13,292 bases of DNA, taken from assembly GCA_934358675.1 (NCBI GenBank), contig CAKRKX010000071.1:1-13292 (forward strand). The letters are read 5' to 3'. Under the pieces are notes generated by a model. That model ran no database searches and was not told where the DNA came from. It saw only the letters and a program-made list of their open reading frames with translations. Both the position numbers and the translations under genes were made by a program. This stretch comes from an uncultured Agathobacter sp. GTDB lineage: Bacteria > Bacillota > Clostridia > Lachnospirales > Lachnospiraceae. Below, one piece after another: positions 6,480 through 13,219 of the stretch. The number at the start of each line of letters is the position of its first letter. Position 1 is the stretch's first letter.

Positions 6480-7107
6480 AATAACTCTCCTTCCAACGTC
6501 CCTGTACATGTGCAACCGTTAACATACCGAGTGCAACGCAGGCTGCCAATAGCGGTAACAGGATCACGCCCGTATATCCCTTCGCATCAACGACATCAAA
6601 ATCCGAAAACAACAGCATGATCAGATGAAAAACACCCACTGCAAACTGACTTATCGCAAACTGCATCAAAAATGCAGACATATAACGTGTCACATTCAAC
6701 ATAAGAATCAATGACAAATATCCGACAACTGCCGTCAGAAGCAAGGACAGCCTTCCGGTCTTCACATACGCGATCACACCTGCTGCCAGTACATAGACAA
6801 ATCTCCGTACCAGATCTATCACCAGCGCATTCCGGAAAACATTTTTTCCCGACTTTGCCAGCTTAAGACTTTCGATATTACATCCGTCAAGGGAACAGAT
6901 TCCGCCAAAAAGCCAGTAATCGTTGAGCACTTCATAGGTCAGGATCAGTCCCACGAATAATTTGAATGCGATCATTGTCATATCTGCCTCTACCAATGTG
7001 GAAAGTTCATACCCGCCGATAATAAAAACGACCGGTATTACAAGAAGCGTCATCAGCCGGTAGATCCATGAACTGAACACCGCATAACTTTTCCATAATT
7101 TCTTCAT
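6469..7107 (-). CDS. ABC exporter membrane subunit, first permease (hypothetical)
   Basis: This 212-residue membrane protein has six predicted helices, near residues 12-34, 45-65, 98-116, 123-140, 146-168 and 178-200. A short loop (66-96, with two cysteines) separates helices 2 and 3. Its topology resembles ABC-2-type permeases that work with BcrA/YtrB-like ATPases, but I see no family-defining motif. AGGAG overlaps the ATPase stop codon, and the start follows nine bases later, so translation is tightly linked to the ATPase. The next permease overlaps its 3' end. The role in antimicrobial-compound export or envelope stress is inferred only from the operon layout with a YtrA-type regulator. 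Confidence 0.8.
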   Translation of the reverse strand: MKKLWKSYAVFSSWIYRLMTLLVIPVVFIIGGYELSTLVEADMTMIAFKLFVGLILTYEVLNDYWLFGGICSLDGCNIESLKLAKSGKNVFRNALVIDLVRRFVYVLAAGVIAYVKTGRLSLLLTAVVGYLSLILMLNVTRYMSAFLMQFAISQFAVGVFHLIMLLFSDFDVVDAKGYTGVILLPLLAACVALGMLTVAHVQGRWKESYYEK

Positions 7108-7116
7108 ATACCGCTC

Positions 7117-8019
7117 CTATTCCCGTATCATCGAATACTGCTTCATGACCGCCACACTGATCTGTGAGAGTGTCGCCTGCTCCACAGTCACATCACATCC
7201 CGCAAGCTGATCCAGTTTTTCCGCAAGGCACACGCCCTCAAAACCATACTGACTTTCTCTCATACTGAACATCACTTTTTGGGCAGCCCCGGTATCCTGC
7301 GGTTCGCCTTTGACATACACGTACTTTTCTTTCAGATCCTCGACGAAGCCCTCCTCCACGATACGTCCGCGCTCCATGATGATCGCATAGTCGGTCACGT
7401 TCTCCATATCCGCAATGTTGTGTGTGGAGAAGAACACGCTGTTCTCGCCCTCATTCTCCGCAAGATACTCGCGGATCAGGCTGCACAGGCAATCGCGCAT
7501 CAGCGGATCGAGCGGCGATGCCGGCTCATCCATCATCAGAAGCTTTGTATCGCGCGCCAAAGCGGAGGCGATCATCAGCTTCATTTTATTTCCGTCGGAA
7601 AGTGAGCGGACTTTCTTGCCATTCACATTGCCCTCACCGCCCACAGCCAGCCGCTCGCAAAGCTTCTCGAATCGATCCTCGTGAAAATTCTCAAACAGCA
7701 GCTGATTCAGATTGCGAATCTGACCGACGGTCCACTGCGGCAGATAATACGTTCCCGGTCCGGTGTACGCATACTGTTCCTTGACGATCGGATTATCCTC
7801 ACGGTCCTTGTCATGATACTGTCCGAAGTAGGTCAGCTCCCCTTTGTAATCCAGACGGATGCCCGCCAGAATGTTCATGAGCGTCGTCTTGCCCGCTCCG
7901 TTCTCTCCGATCAGAGCCGTCGCAAATCCCTTCGGGATATGGAAATGCGGAACATCCAGCGTAAAACCGCGAAACTTCTTATTGATATTGTTACCTTCCA
8001 GAACATATTCAAATTTCAT
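7117..8019 (-). CDS. ABC transporter ATP-binding protein with degenerate motifs
   Basis: This 300-residue ATPase energises the two following membrane proteins. The Walker A motif is GENGAGKTT (38-46), the signature is LSDGN (140-144, replacing the usual LSGGQ), Walker B is LLMMDEP (160-166) with Glu165, and the switch histidine is His200 in STHN. The D-loop reads SPLDP instead of GLDP, and no clear Q-loop glutamine is visible in the YAYTGPGTYYLPQWTV region (84-98). These departures are shared in part by BcrA/YtrB-like ATPases of antimicrobial-peptide resistance operons. A C-terminal extension of about 80 residues follows the nucleotide-binding domain. The ribosome site is moderate (GAAGGGAAAG). 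The gap of 117 bases after the regulator gene is the loosest spacing in the operon and contains a short hairpin. Confidence 0.92.
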   Translation of the reverse strand: MKFEYVLEGNNINKKFRGFTLDVPHFHIPKGFATALIGENGAGKTTLMNILAGIRLDYKGELTYFGQYHDKDREDNPIVKEQYAYTGPGTYYLPQWTVGQIRNLNQLLFENFHEDRFEKLCERLAVGGEGNVNGKKVRSLSDGNKMKLMIASALARDTKLLMMDEPASPLDPLMRDCLCSLIREYLAENEGENSVFFSTHNIADMENVTDYAIIMERGRIVEEGFVEDLKEKYVYVKGEPQDTGAAQKVMFSMRESQYGFEGVCLAEKLDQLAGCDVTVEQATLSQISVAVMKQYSMIRE

Positions 8020-8124
8020 ATTGCTTTCCCTTCTTTTTGATCATCGATCTCTCCATGCATCTACTTCAGCACAATGTTATGTGCCCGGTCAACCTCTCCT
8101 CCCACACTTCTTTCCCCAAAGCAC

Positions 8125-8144
8125 AATCATAACGGATTATGATT
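8125..8144. repeat. Perfect 8-bp inverted repeat over the GntR stop codon
   Basis: AATCATAA (8125-8132), CGGA and TTATGATT (8137-8144) form a perfect stem with a four-base loop, covering the last codons and the TAA stop of the regulator gene. A weaker GCACA-6 bases-TGTGC repeat lies further into the same gap. The AT-rich stem without a T-tract is not a strong terminator. It could modulate the ratio of regulator to transporter, or it may be coincidental. Confidence 0.55.
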
Positions 8145-8511
8145 CCTCCATGGTAAGGAGTGTCCGCAACGTCTCCACAAGCTCCTGCTCACTCATGCCT
8201 GCAACTTTTGCCGCCGCAATCGCTTCCGTGAGGGCAGATTCCACCTTGCGCAGATGCTGCTCCTTTAACATCTCACTGTCCTGCGCGTTCACATAAAATC
8301 CTTTGCCCTGCACCGCGGTAACAAGTCCCTGCTCCGCAAGCAACTCATACGCTTTCATCGTTGTGATCACGCTGATCTTCAGTTCCTTCGCAAGCCCGCG
8401 GATCGACGGCAGGTACTCTCCCTGCTCATACTTTCCCGCAAGAATGTCCGCCTCGAACTGACTTGCGATCTGCTGATAGATTGGTTCTCCGGAATTCTGT
8501 AATATTTTCAT
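8137..8511 (-). CDS. YtrA-type GntR family transcriptional regulator
   Basis: This is a 124-residue DNA-binding repressor of the short YtrA subfamily. A GntR winged helix-turn-helix occupies residues about 9-75 (PIYQQIASQFEADILAGKY, LPSIRGLAKEL, VITTMKAYELLAEQGLV, VQGKGFYV). It is followed by a tail of about 45 residues expected to mediate dimerisation, and no large ligand-binding domain. An AGGTGATT ribosome site precedes the ATG. As the first gene of a regulator-ATPase-permease-permease set, it is expected to repress its own operon in the absence of a cell-envelope signal, as known for YtrA-type regulators. Candidate operators (inverted repeats around GTGTATAT) flank its promoter. Confidence 0.92.
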   Translation of the reverse strand: MKILQNSGEPIYQQIASQFEADILAGKYEQGEYLPSIRGLAKELKISVITTMKAYELLAEQGLVTAVQGKGFYVNAQDSEMLKEQHLRKVESALTEAIAAAKVAGMSEQELVETLRTLLTMEES

Positions 8512-8540
8512 AGAATCACCTGTATTTCCTCTTATAATAC

Positions 8541-8558
8541 GCGCACGTGTATATGCGC
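8541..8558. promoter_or_regulatory. Candidate operator, inverted repeat in the GntR leader
   Basis: GCGCA-8 bases-TGCGC forms an inverted repeat around CGTGTATA. Its GTGTATAT (8547-8554) is also inverted relative to ATATACAC at 8583-8590, which overlaps the -10 element. Such a pair, one in the leader and one over the -10, fits autorepression by the adjacent GntR protein. Binding is inferred, not shown. Confidence 0.5.
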
Positions 8559-8581
8559 TTCGCAGTGCTGTTTATATGTTA

Positions 8582-8610
8582 TATATACACTAGATACAGT
8601 TATTTGTCAA
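8582..8610 (-). promoter_or_regulatory. Promoter of the GntR-ABC operon
   Basis: On the minus strand a perfect -35 TTGACA (8605-8610) is followed by 17 bases and -10 TATATA (8582-8587). It overlaps the final codons and stop of the MATE gene, so the operon is transcribed from within the end of its upstream neighbour, and the start would fall near 8575. No terminator hairpin is evident between the MATE gene and this promoter, so read-through from MATE is possible. Confidence 0.85.
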
Positions 8611-9921
8611 CTGATATTTTTTCATGCCGATCAAACCGACCAGATCCGCAAGCGCCCAGCCGATCGGAATCGCCATCCAGATGCCGGTCTCACCGATCAC
8701 CGGAGCCAGCAGATATGCCAAAGCCACGCGGGTTCCGAGCGAGATCACCGTGAGTACAACCGACACGGATGCTTTCTTGACCGCCCGATAATATCCGTAC
8801 AGCAGGAAAAGGCATGCAATTCCAACGTAGCAGGCGCCCTCAATGCGCAGATACTGCACGCCGGTCGCAATGACCTCCGTCTCCGACACCCCGACAAAAA
8901 TCTGCATAAGTGGTCCCGCAAAAATGCATACAACGAGCGACATGACCGCCGCGAAAACCAGACTGATCACAAACGCCTGCTTTGTGCCTTTTCGGATACG
9001 CTCCCGATCACCCGCGCCGAAATTCTGCGCGATAAATGTCGCATAAGCGTTTCCGAAATCCTGCACCGGAAGGTAAGCAACCGTATCAATCTTGACCGCT
9101 GCCGCGAAAGCCGCCATCACAACCGCTCCGAAACTGTTGACAAGTCCCTGCACCATAAGAATTCCAAGGTTCATGACCGACTGCTGAACGCAGGTCATTG
9201 TGGATAAATTCAATAATTCCCCGACCATCTGTTTATTCCAGCGAAATTCCTCTCGCTTCGGGCGCAGATCCTTACACGCGACCGCCACATAGATGCAGAT
9301 GCCGATCGCGGACAGATACTGCGAGAGGATCGTCGCATACGCCGCCCCTCCGATTCCGCCTTTCAGCCCGATGACAAAAAGCAGATCCAGTCCGATATTG
9401 AGTATCGTTGATACCGCTAGAAAAACAAGCGGCACGACCGCGTTGCCGAGCGCCCGGAGCATACATGCAAAAAAATTGTAGATCGACGATGCGATCAGCC
9501 CTGCAAATATGATGACGAGATACTGCCGCATCCCATCCGTCACTTCCGCCGGAATCCTAAGCCACACCAACAACTGCTCCAGCAGCAGATAGACCGCCAC
9601 ATTGACCGCAAGTGTCACTCCGATATTCAGCAAAAATCCGTGCGCGATCGCATCGGTGAGCGACTTCTTATCGCCTTTTCCGTAATAAATGGAAAAAAGC
9701 GCTCCCGCGCCCATACTGAATCCAAGAAAAATCGATGTCAAAAATGTCATAAGTGTATACGCGGAACCGACCGCCGCCAGCGCATTGCGCCCAAGCACAC
9801 GCCCCACGATCAGTGTGTCCGCGATATTATAGAATTGCTGCAGGAAATTTCCCGCCATCATCGGCAATGCAAATAGGATCAGCGTTTTGCCGATTTTGCC
9901 TTTTGTTAAATCCTGGTACAT
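8590..9921 (-). CDS. MATE family efflux transporter
   Basis: This 443-residue inner-membrane antiporter is expected to export drugs or metabolites using a Na+ or H+ gradient. It opens with the typical MATE start MYQDLTKGKIGKTLILFALPMMAGNFLQQFYNIADTLIVGRVLG and has about 12 hydrophobic segments in two related halves, each with the VGR or QNFGAGD-type loop (AQNFGAGDRERIRKG near the middle). The length is normal and no disruption is seen. The ribosome site is modest (GAGGAT). It follows the truncated MocR gene by 85 bases on the same strand without a clear terminator, and so may be regulated by, or co-transcribed with, that regulator. The substrate cannot be read from the sequence. Confidence 0.93.
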   Translation of the reverse strand: MYQDLTKGKIGKTLILFALPMMAGNFLQQFYNIADTLIVGRVLGRNALAAVGSAYTLMTFLTSIFLGFSMGAGALFSIYYGKGDKKSLTDAIAHGFLLNIGVTLAVNVAVYLLLEQLLVWLRIPAEVTDGMRQYLVIIFAGLIASSIYNFFACMLRALGNAVVPLVFLAVSTILNIGLDLLFVIGLKGGIGGAAYATILSQYLSAIGICIYVAVACKDLRPKREEFRWNKQMVGELLNLSTMTCVQQSVMNLGILMVQGLVNSFGAVVMAAFAAAVKIDTVAYLPVQDFGNAYATFIAQNFGAGDRERIRKGTKQAFVISLVFAAVMSLVVCIFAGPLMQIFVGVSETEVIATGVQYLRIEGACYVGIACLFLLYGYYRAVKKASVSVVLTVISLGTRVALAYLLAPVIGETGIWMAIPIGWALADLVGLIGMKKYQLTNNCI

Positions 9922-9957
9922 AAATTTTTATCCTCAAACTGTTTATCACAGTACAAA

Positions 9958-10024
9958 TATTTTATCGTTTGTTTCTTTGGTTTATAATGCTATATTCCTG
10001 CCATATTCATCGTATGTTTCTTTG
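9958..10024. repeat. Imperfect 21/22-bp direct repeat at the MocR 3' end
   Basis: Two copies of TATTYATCGT-TGTTTCTTTG-type sequence lie at 9958-9979 and 10004-10024. They differ by two substitutions and one inserted T and are separated by 24 bases. One copy encodes the last MocR residues and its stop; the other lies in the gap before the MATE gene. The placement at the truncation point suggests a duplication or deletion scar. Confidence 0.75.
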
Positions 10025-11113
10025 TCTGCGTATTCGACTGAGATGCTGCTCAAAATATCCCTTGTTGATAAATTCTGCTAGCGCATACTGCTCAAGTACC
10101 GGAACCGTACACGAAAATCCGCCGGATGTCTCGTGGTAACGTTCCAACAGATGCTCCGGCAGGATCATATACCCCATACGGATGGACGGCGAAATACTCT
10201 TGGAAAACGTGTTGATATAGAGCACATGATTGCCGTTATCAAGCATAAACAGTGTCTCGATCGGTTTACCCGGCATAAAAAACTCGCTGTCAAAATCATC
10301 CTCCACAATATAGTGATTCCGCTGACGCGCCCACTGCAGATACTCGTAGCGCTTGCCGATCGTCGCCGTCACGCCGGACGGATAACTGTGAAAAGGCGTC
10401 ACATGCAGCACATCCGCCTGTGTGGATGCCAGCAGATCGCTCCGGATTCCATCCTCTCCCATCGCAAGTGCCTCACATTTGGCTCCGGTTCCCTCATATA
10501 CCTTTCGGATCTGGTGATACGACGGATCCTCGATCCCATACACTTTATCATTTCCGAGAATACGCACAACGGTTCCGTACAGATGCTCCGCTCCGGATCC
10601 GATAATGATCTGCTCCGGCTGCGCAAACACGCCCCGGTAGCGCAGCAGATACGATGCAATACTATTGCGTAAAATTGCACATCCCTCATTCGGCGAGCGC
10701 TGCAACAACTCTTCTCCATATTCCGTGATAACGCTTCGCACCGTCTTAAAATACTTTGAATACGGGAAGTTCTCCGTCATCGTATTCGAAAGTCTTCCGT
10801 CCTTGATCTGCTCCGGCTCCTCCGGCAGCATGCGCAGCTTCTGATCCACCGGCTTTCCCGATGCGATCGCATGAATCTCACAGACATAGTATCCGCTGCG
10901 CTCCCTCGGCTCAATGTAGCCCTCTTCCTTTAACATCTGATACGCATTCTCCACCGTGATCAGACTGACTCCCAGATGTTCCGCCAGACTGCGCTTCGAA
11001 GGAAGCTTCTCTCCCTTCTTTAAAGCTCCATCCTCAATATCTTTCCGGATCATCTTGTATATATAATAATATTTCGGTTCGTCGTTTCGCTGCTCTAAAT
11101 TGTAGGTTAGCAT
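10007..11113 (-). CDS. MocR-type GntR/aminotransferase regulator, C-terminally truncated
   Basis: The N-terminal GntR winged helix occupies residues about 15-78 (YIYKMIRKDIEDGALKKGEKLPSKRSLAEHL, VSLITVENAYQML, SGYYV). After a linker comes a fold-type-I aminotransferase region (about 115-368) with HVTPFHSYPSGVT (237-249), VEDDFDSEF (270-278) and the PLP lysine K305 in TFSKSISPSIRMGY. The protein stops at 368 residues, just after YFEQHLSRIRRQRNIR. Full MocR proteins continue some 90-100 residues further with the small C-terminal aminotransferase lobe, and nothing like it is found in the 85 bases downstream. It is therefore a shortened regulator or a decaying gene. The ATG at 11113 is preferred over an upstream frame start because AGGAGA lies six bases before it and the extra residues read through the regulatory region. 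The target may be the adjacent MATE gene. Confidence 0.88.
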   Translation of the reverse strand: MLTYNLEQRNDEPKYYYIYKMIRKDIEDGALKKGEKLPSKRSLAEHLGVSLITVENAYQMLKEEGYIEPRERSGYYVCEIHAIASGKPVDQKLRMLPEEPEQIKDGRLSNTMTENFPYSKYFKTVRSVITEYGEELLQRSPNEGCAILRNSIASYLLRYRGVFAQPEQIIIGSGAEHLYGTVVRILGNDKVYGIEDPSYHQIRKVYEGTGAKCEALAMGEDGIRSDLLASTQADVLHVTPFHSYPSGVTATIGKRYEYLQWARQRNHYIVEDDFDSEFFMPGKPIETLFMLDNGNHVLYINTFSKSISPSIRMGYMILPEHLLERYHETSGGFSCTVPVLEQYALAEFINKGYFEQHLSRIRRQRNIR

Positions 11114-11185
11114 GGTATTCTCCTGTTTGGTCCTATACTCGTCTTCATATTTGTCATATTCTATAATATCAAATATTTTCTTCTT

Positions 11186-11198
11186 ATCAATCATTGAT
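11186..11198. promoter_or_regulatory. Candidate MocR operator (ATCAAT-C-ATTGAT)
   Basis: This perfect 6-bp inverted repeat with a one-base centre lies about 73 bases upstream of the MocR start. It is in the 116-base gap between the terminator and the gene, which must hold the MocR promoter. A weak minus-strand TTGATA-N17-TATGAA follows it. On the plus strand an extended -10 TGCTATAAT (11201-11209) lies beside it. Assignment to the regulator is inferred from position and symmetry. Confidence 0.4.
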
Positions 11199-11229
11199 TA
11201 TGCTATAATGGAAAAGATTAGGATAAAAC

Positions 11230-11261
11230 AATCCCCGCGGCATTACCGCGGGGATTTATTT
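11230..11261 (-). terminator. Strong bidirectional Rho-independent terminator
   Basis: AATCCCCGCGG (11230-11240) and CCGCGGGGATT (11246-11256) pair perfectly over 11 bp with a five-base loop. T-rich sequence follows on both strands: TGTTTTAT on the minus strand and TATTTTTAT on the plus strand. It ends the AAA-ATPase-like gene, whose stop codon adjoins it, and isolates the MocR gene from read-through. Confidence 0.93.
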
Positions 11262-12854
11262 TTATACACGATACTTTTCAATCAGACAAGTGTGGTTTTT
11301 CTCTTTTTTATCATAATTAATTCCGGCTAGCAACAAGTCTCCGTGATACTCCTTAAGATCAGATACATACTGCCTTTCCTTAATCTGCGTAATCGCACCT
11401 TCTGCACTCTTATCCCACTTTAATTCAATGACGGCCGCAGGCTTATCCGCATGCATTTTACGTGGAATAAAACATAAATCGGCAAAGCCTTTCCCGGAAG
11501 GAAATTCCCGGATTATGGTATAGTATTCGCGAGCAAAATAGAACGCAAGATTGATCGTACATGCAAGTGAATTTTCGTCATTATATTGCAAACTTGAAAT
11601 TTCATTATGTGCTTTGTCAATGCCCGCAGCAACCCTATCCGCATCCTGCGCCCATAGTGCTTCAAGCAGATTTCTCGATTCCTGTACCGACGAGATAACC
11701 TCGTGCCAGTCCATCGTACTGATTGCATTCACATATTCCTGTGACACTTCTTTATTCGGAATGGATACCGTTTTGTCCTGCCAACGATAACTCAAATAAC
11801 CCAAATGTACCAACAAAGTCAGTACATCATCCCGATTCTGAAAAGTCGTCATATCATTCGAAAATGTGCCGGTATTGATCTGTACGCGATCTCCTGCAAG
11901 CATACGAACAATGGCATCCTTCAGCCCATCAAAATTCATCTGAATATATACCTTAAGTGCCTCATAGGTTTCCGTCTGATTCCAATAATTATCAAACAAA
12001 CCGCTCAGCATTGCATCCACTACCGATTTTGGACTATACATTGCATAAACTTTTGGATTTTCACCCTCCATAGTCATCAATTCATATCCATCATACCATG
12101 CTTGCGCCTCTTCAAAATTGCGCTTGTATCTTGCGCACAGCATTTTCACTTCGTCTTCCGTAAATCCGAAAAACTCCGCCATCTCTCTTGGATTTACCAT
12201 CGAATACTCACTGAACATATTCAGTGCGGAATGTGAACCGTATTTTTTAATCGGAAGAATTCCTGTCATATATGCAAGTGCAACATATTCCTGATCCTTC
12301 AGCCATGCCCGCAGGAAATCCAAATATTTCTTCTGTGCTTCCTTATCCTGCTTATACTCACGAAACAGACAATCCCACTCGTCCACCAGTATAATGAACG
12401 GGCGCCCGGTGCTTGCATAGACATCTTTCATAACCTGAATTAAATCATCCTCATCACGAAAACGAACTTGTGTGTATTCATCAAGAAGATCATAGCGTAA
12501 AAATTTACTAAATTTTTCCAACATCTCATCCATACTATGTGTTGAGCTCAAAAAACCTTGCATATTGATTTTCAGCACATCATACTGATTCAAATGTTTT
12601 TTGTAATTTTCTGTCTTTCCAATGTTTAGTGAATCAAAAAGCGCTGCTGTATCAACACTTCTATCATAATATGCCGTCAACATATCTGCCGCCATGGATT
12701 TTCCGAATCTACGCGGTCTGCTAATGCAGATATATTTCTGTCTGGTATTAACCAATGCATTTGTTTTATCGATCAGTCCCGTTTTGTCTATATAAATCTC
12801 TGAATTTAAACTTTCCTCAAATCCTTTGCTTCCAGGATTCAGATAACTTCCCAT
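11262..12854 (-). CDS. AAA-ATPase-like protein with C-terminal PD-(D/E)XK nuclease-like domain
   Basis: This 530-residue protein has two parts. The N-terminal AAA-ATPase-like region (about 5-210) opens with FEESLNSEIYIDKTGLIDK and has the P-loop-like RPRRFGKS (46-53), a Walker B strand FIILVDEWD (153-161) and LAYMTGILPIKKYGSHSALNMF. The C-terminal region (about 430-520) has a PD-(D/E)XK-like set: Asp459 in GFADLCF and E477-L-K479 in AAVIELKW. These match the AAA-ATPase_like plus PDDEXK_9 proteins that are often multicopy in gut Clostridia and Bacteroidetes; their function is unknown and mobile or defence roles are only suggested. The ATG at 12854 has GGAGGT seven bases upstream and a TATAAT at 12901-12906, so a longer frame start is rejected. 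The gene is visibly more AT-rich than its neighbours and lies next to a tRNA cluster, which is consistent with horizontal acquisition. Confidence 0.9.
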   Translation of the reverse strand: MGSYLNPGSKGFEESLNSEIYIDKTGLIDKTNALVNTRQKYICISRPRRFGKSMAADMLTAYYDRSVDTAALFDSLNIGKTENYKKHLNQYDVLKINMQGFLSSTHSMDEMLEKFSKFLRYDLLDEYTQVRFRDEDDLIQVMKDVYASTGRPFIILVDEWDCLFREYKQDKEAQKKYLDFLRAWLKDQEYVALAYMTGILPIKKYGSHSALNMFSEYSMVNPREMAEFFGFTEDEVKMLCARYKRNFEEAQAWYDGYELMTMEGENPKVYAMYSPKSVVDAMLSGLFDNYWNQTETYEALKVYIQMNFDGLKDAIVRMLAGDRVQINTGTFSNDMTTFQNRDDVLTLLVHLGYLSYRWQDKTVSIPNKEVSQEYVNAISTMDWHEVISSVQESRNLLEALWAQDADRVAAGIDKAHNEISSLQYNDENSLACTINLAFYFAREYYTIIREFPSGKGFADLCFIPRKMHADKPAAVIELKWDKSAEGAITQIKERQYVSDLKEYHGDLLLAGINYDKKEKNHTCLIEKYRV

Positions 12855-12900
12855 GCCTGTGACCTCCGACTTATCCTGCCAATCAGTAAGACTACTTTTT

Positions 12901-12906
12901 ATTATA
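12901..12906 (-). promoter_or_regulatory. -10 element of the AAA-ATPase-like gene
   Basis: A perfect TATAAT lies on the minus strand within TATTATAATAAAA, about 47 bases upstream of the ATG. This predicts a leader of roughly 40 bases that contains the GGAGGT ribosome site. No good -35 is seen at 16-18 bases. Confidence 0.55.
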
Positions 12907-12965
12907 ATATACACATTTACATTTTACTACTCTTTATTTCTAACTGCACCAACAGAAGGCGAACC

Positions 12966-12990
12966 TTTCGAGTCCAAGCTGGACTCGAAA
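12966..12990. repeat. Perfect 10-bp inverted repeat next to the tRNA terminator
   Basis: TTTCGAGTCC (12966-12975) and GGACTCGAAA (12981-12990) pair perfectly around a five-base loop. It lies directly downstream of the tRNA operon terminator and upstream of the AAA-like gene. No T-tract follows on the minus strand. The sequence resembles a tRNA T-arm (TTCGAGTCC), so it could be a tRNA-derived remnant or a recombination site, but this is speculative. Confidence 0.7.
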
Positions 12991-13028
12991 AAAATAAGAA
13001 GCAGGACATTTGTCCTACTTCTTATTTT
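12989..13028 (-). terminator. Terminator of the tRNA-Val/Leu/Arg cluster
   Basis: Two 18-base arms (12991-13008 and 13011-13028) pair almost perfectly. The single C/A mismatch on the plus strand becomes a G-T wobble on the minus strand. On the minus strand the stem ends in TTATTTTTTT, a good T-tract. It begins six bases past the 3' end of tRNA-Arg, so it should end the tRNA transcript. Confidence 0.92.
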
Positions 13029-13033
13029 ATCTA

Positions 13034-13107
13034 CGTGCGCGAGAGGATTCGAACCCCCGACACCTTGGTCCGTAGCCAAGTGCTCTATCCAGCTGAGCTA
13101 CGCACAC
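13034..13107 (-). tRNA. tRNA-Arg (ACG)
   Basis: The acceptor strands GTGTGCG and CGCGCAC pair over seven positions with one wobble. The anticodon arm CTTGG-CTACGGA-CCAAG gives anticodon ACG (read as ICG after deamination of A34). The T arm GGGGGTTCGAATCCTC is typical. The gene is 74 bases; CCA is not encoded. It is the last member of the three-gene cluster visible here. Confidence 0.97.
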
Positions 13108-13132
13108 ATATTCAATTAGCACTTTCGTGCAA

Positions 13133-13216
13133 TGCCGGCGACCGGAATCGAACCGGTACTGTATCGCTACAACAGGATTTTAAGTCCTGCGCGTCTGCCA
13201 GTTCCGCCACGCCGGC
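13133..13216 (-). tRNA. tRNA-Leu (UAA)
   Basis: The 84-base gene has acceptor GCCGGCG/CGCCGGC, anticodon arm CAGGA-CTTAAAA-TCCTG (anticodon TAA), and the long variable arm expected for class II leucine tRNAs. The T arm ACCGGTTCGATTCCGGT is intact. CCA is not encoded. Confidence 0.97.
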
Positions 13217-13219
13217 ATA

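Noticed and set aside
9938..9952. ACTGT-5 bases-ACAGT inverted repeat before the MATE gene
   Set aside because: The arms are only 5 bp in AT-rich DNA and do not extend; this is too weak to call an operator.
11114..11194. Upstream start for the MocR gene
   Set aside because: The added residues cover the regulatory region and the palindrome. The ATG at 11113 has AGGAGA at proper spacing and gives the usual MocR N-terminus.
12855..12914. Upstream start for the AAA-ATPase-like gene
   Set aside because: It would lie upstream of the TATAAT at 12901-12906; the ATG at 12854 has a strong GGAGGT site.
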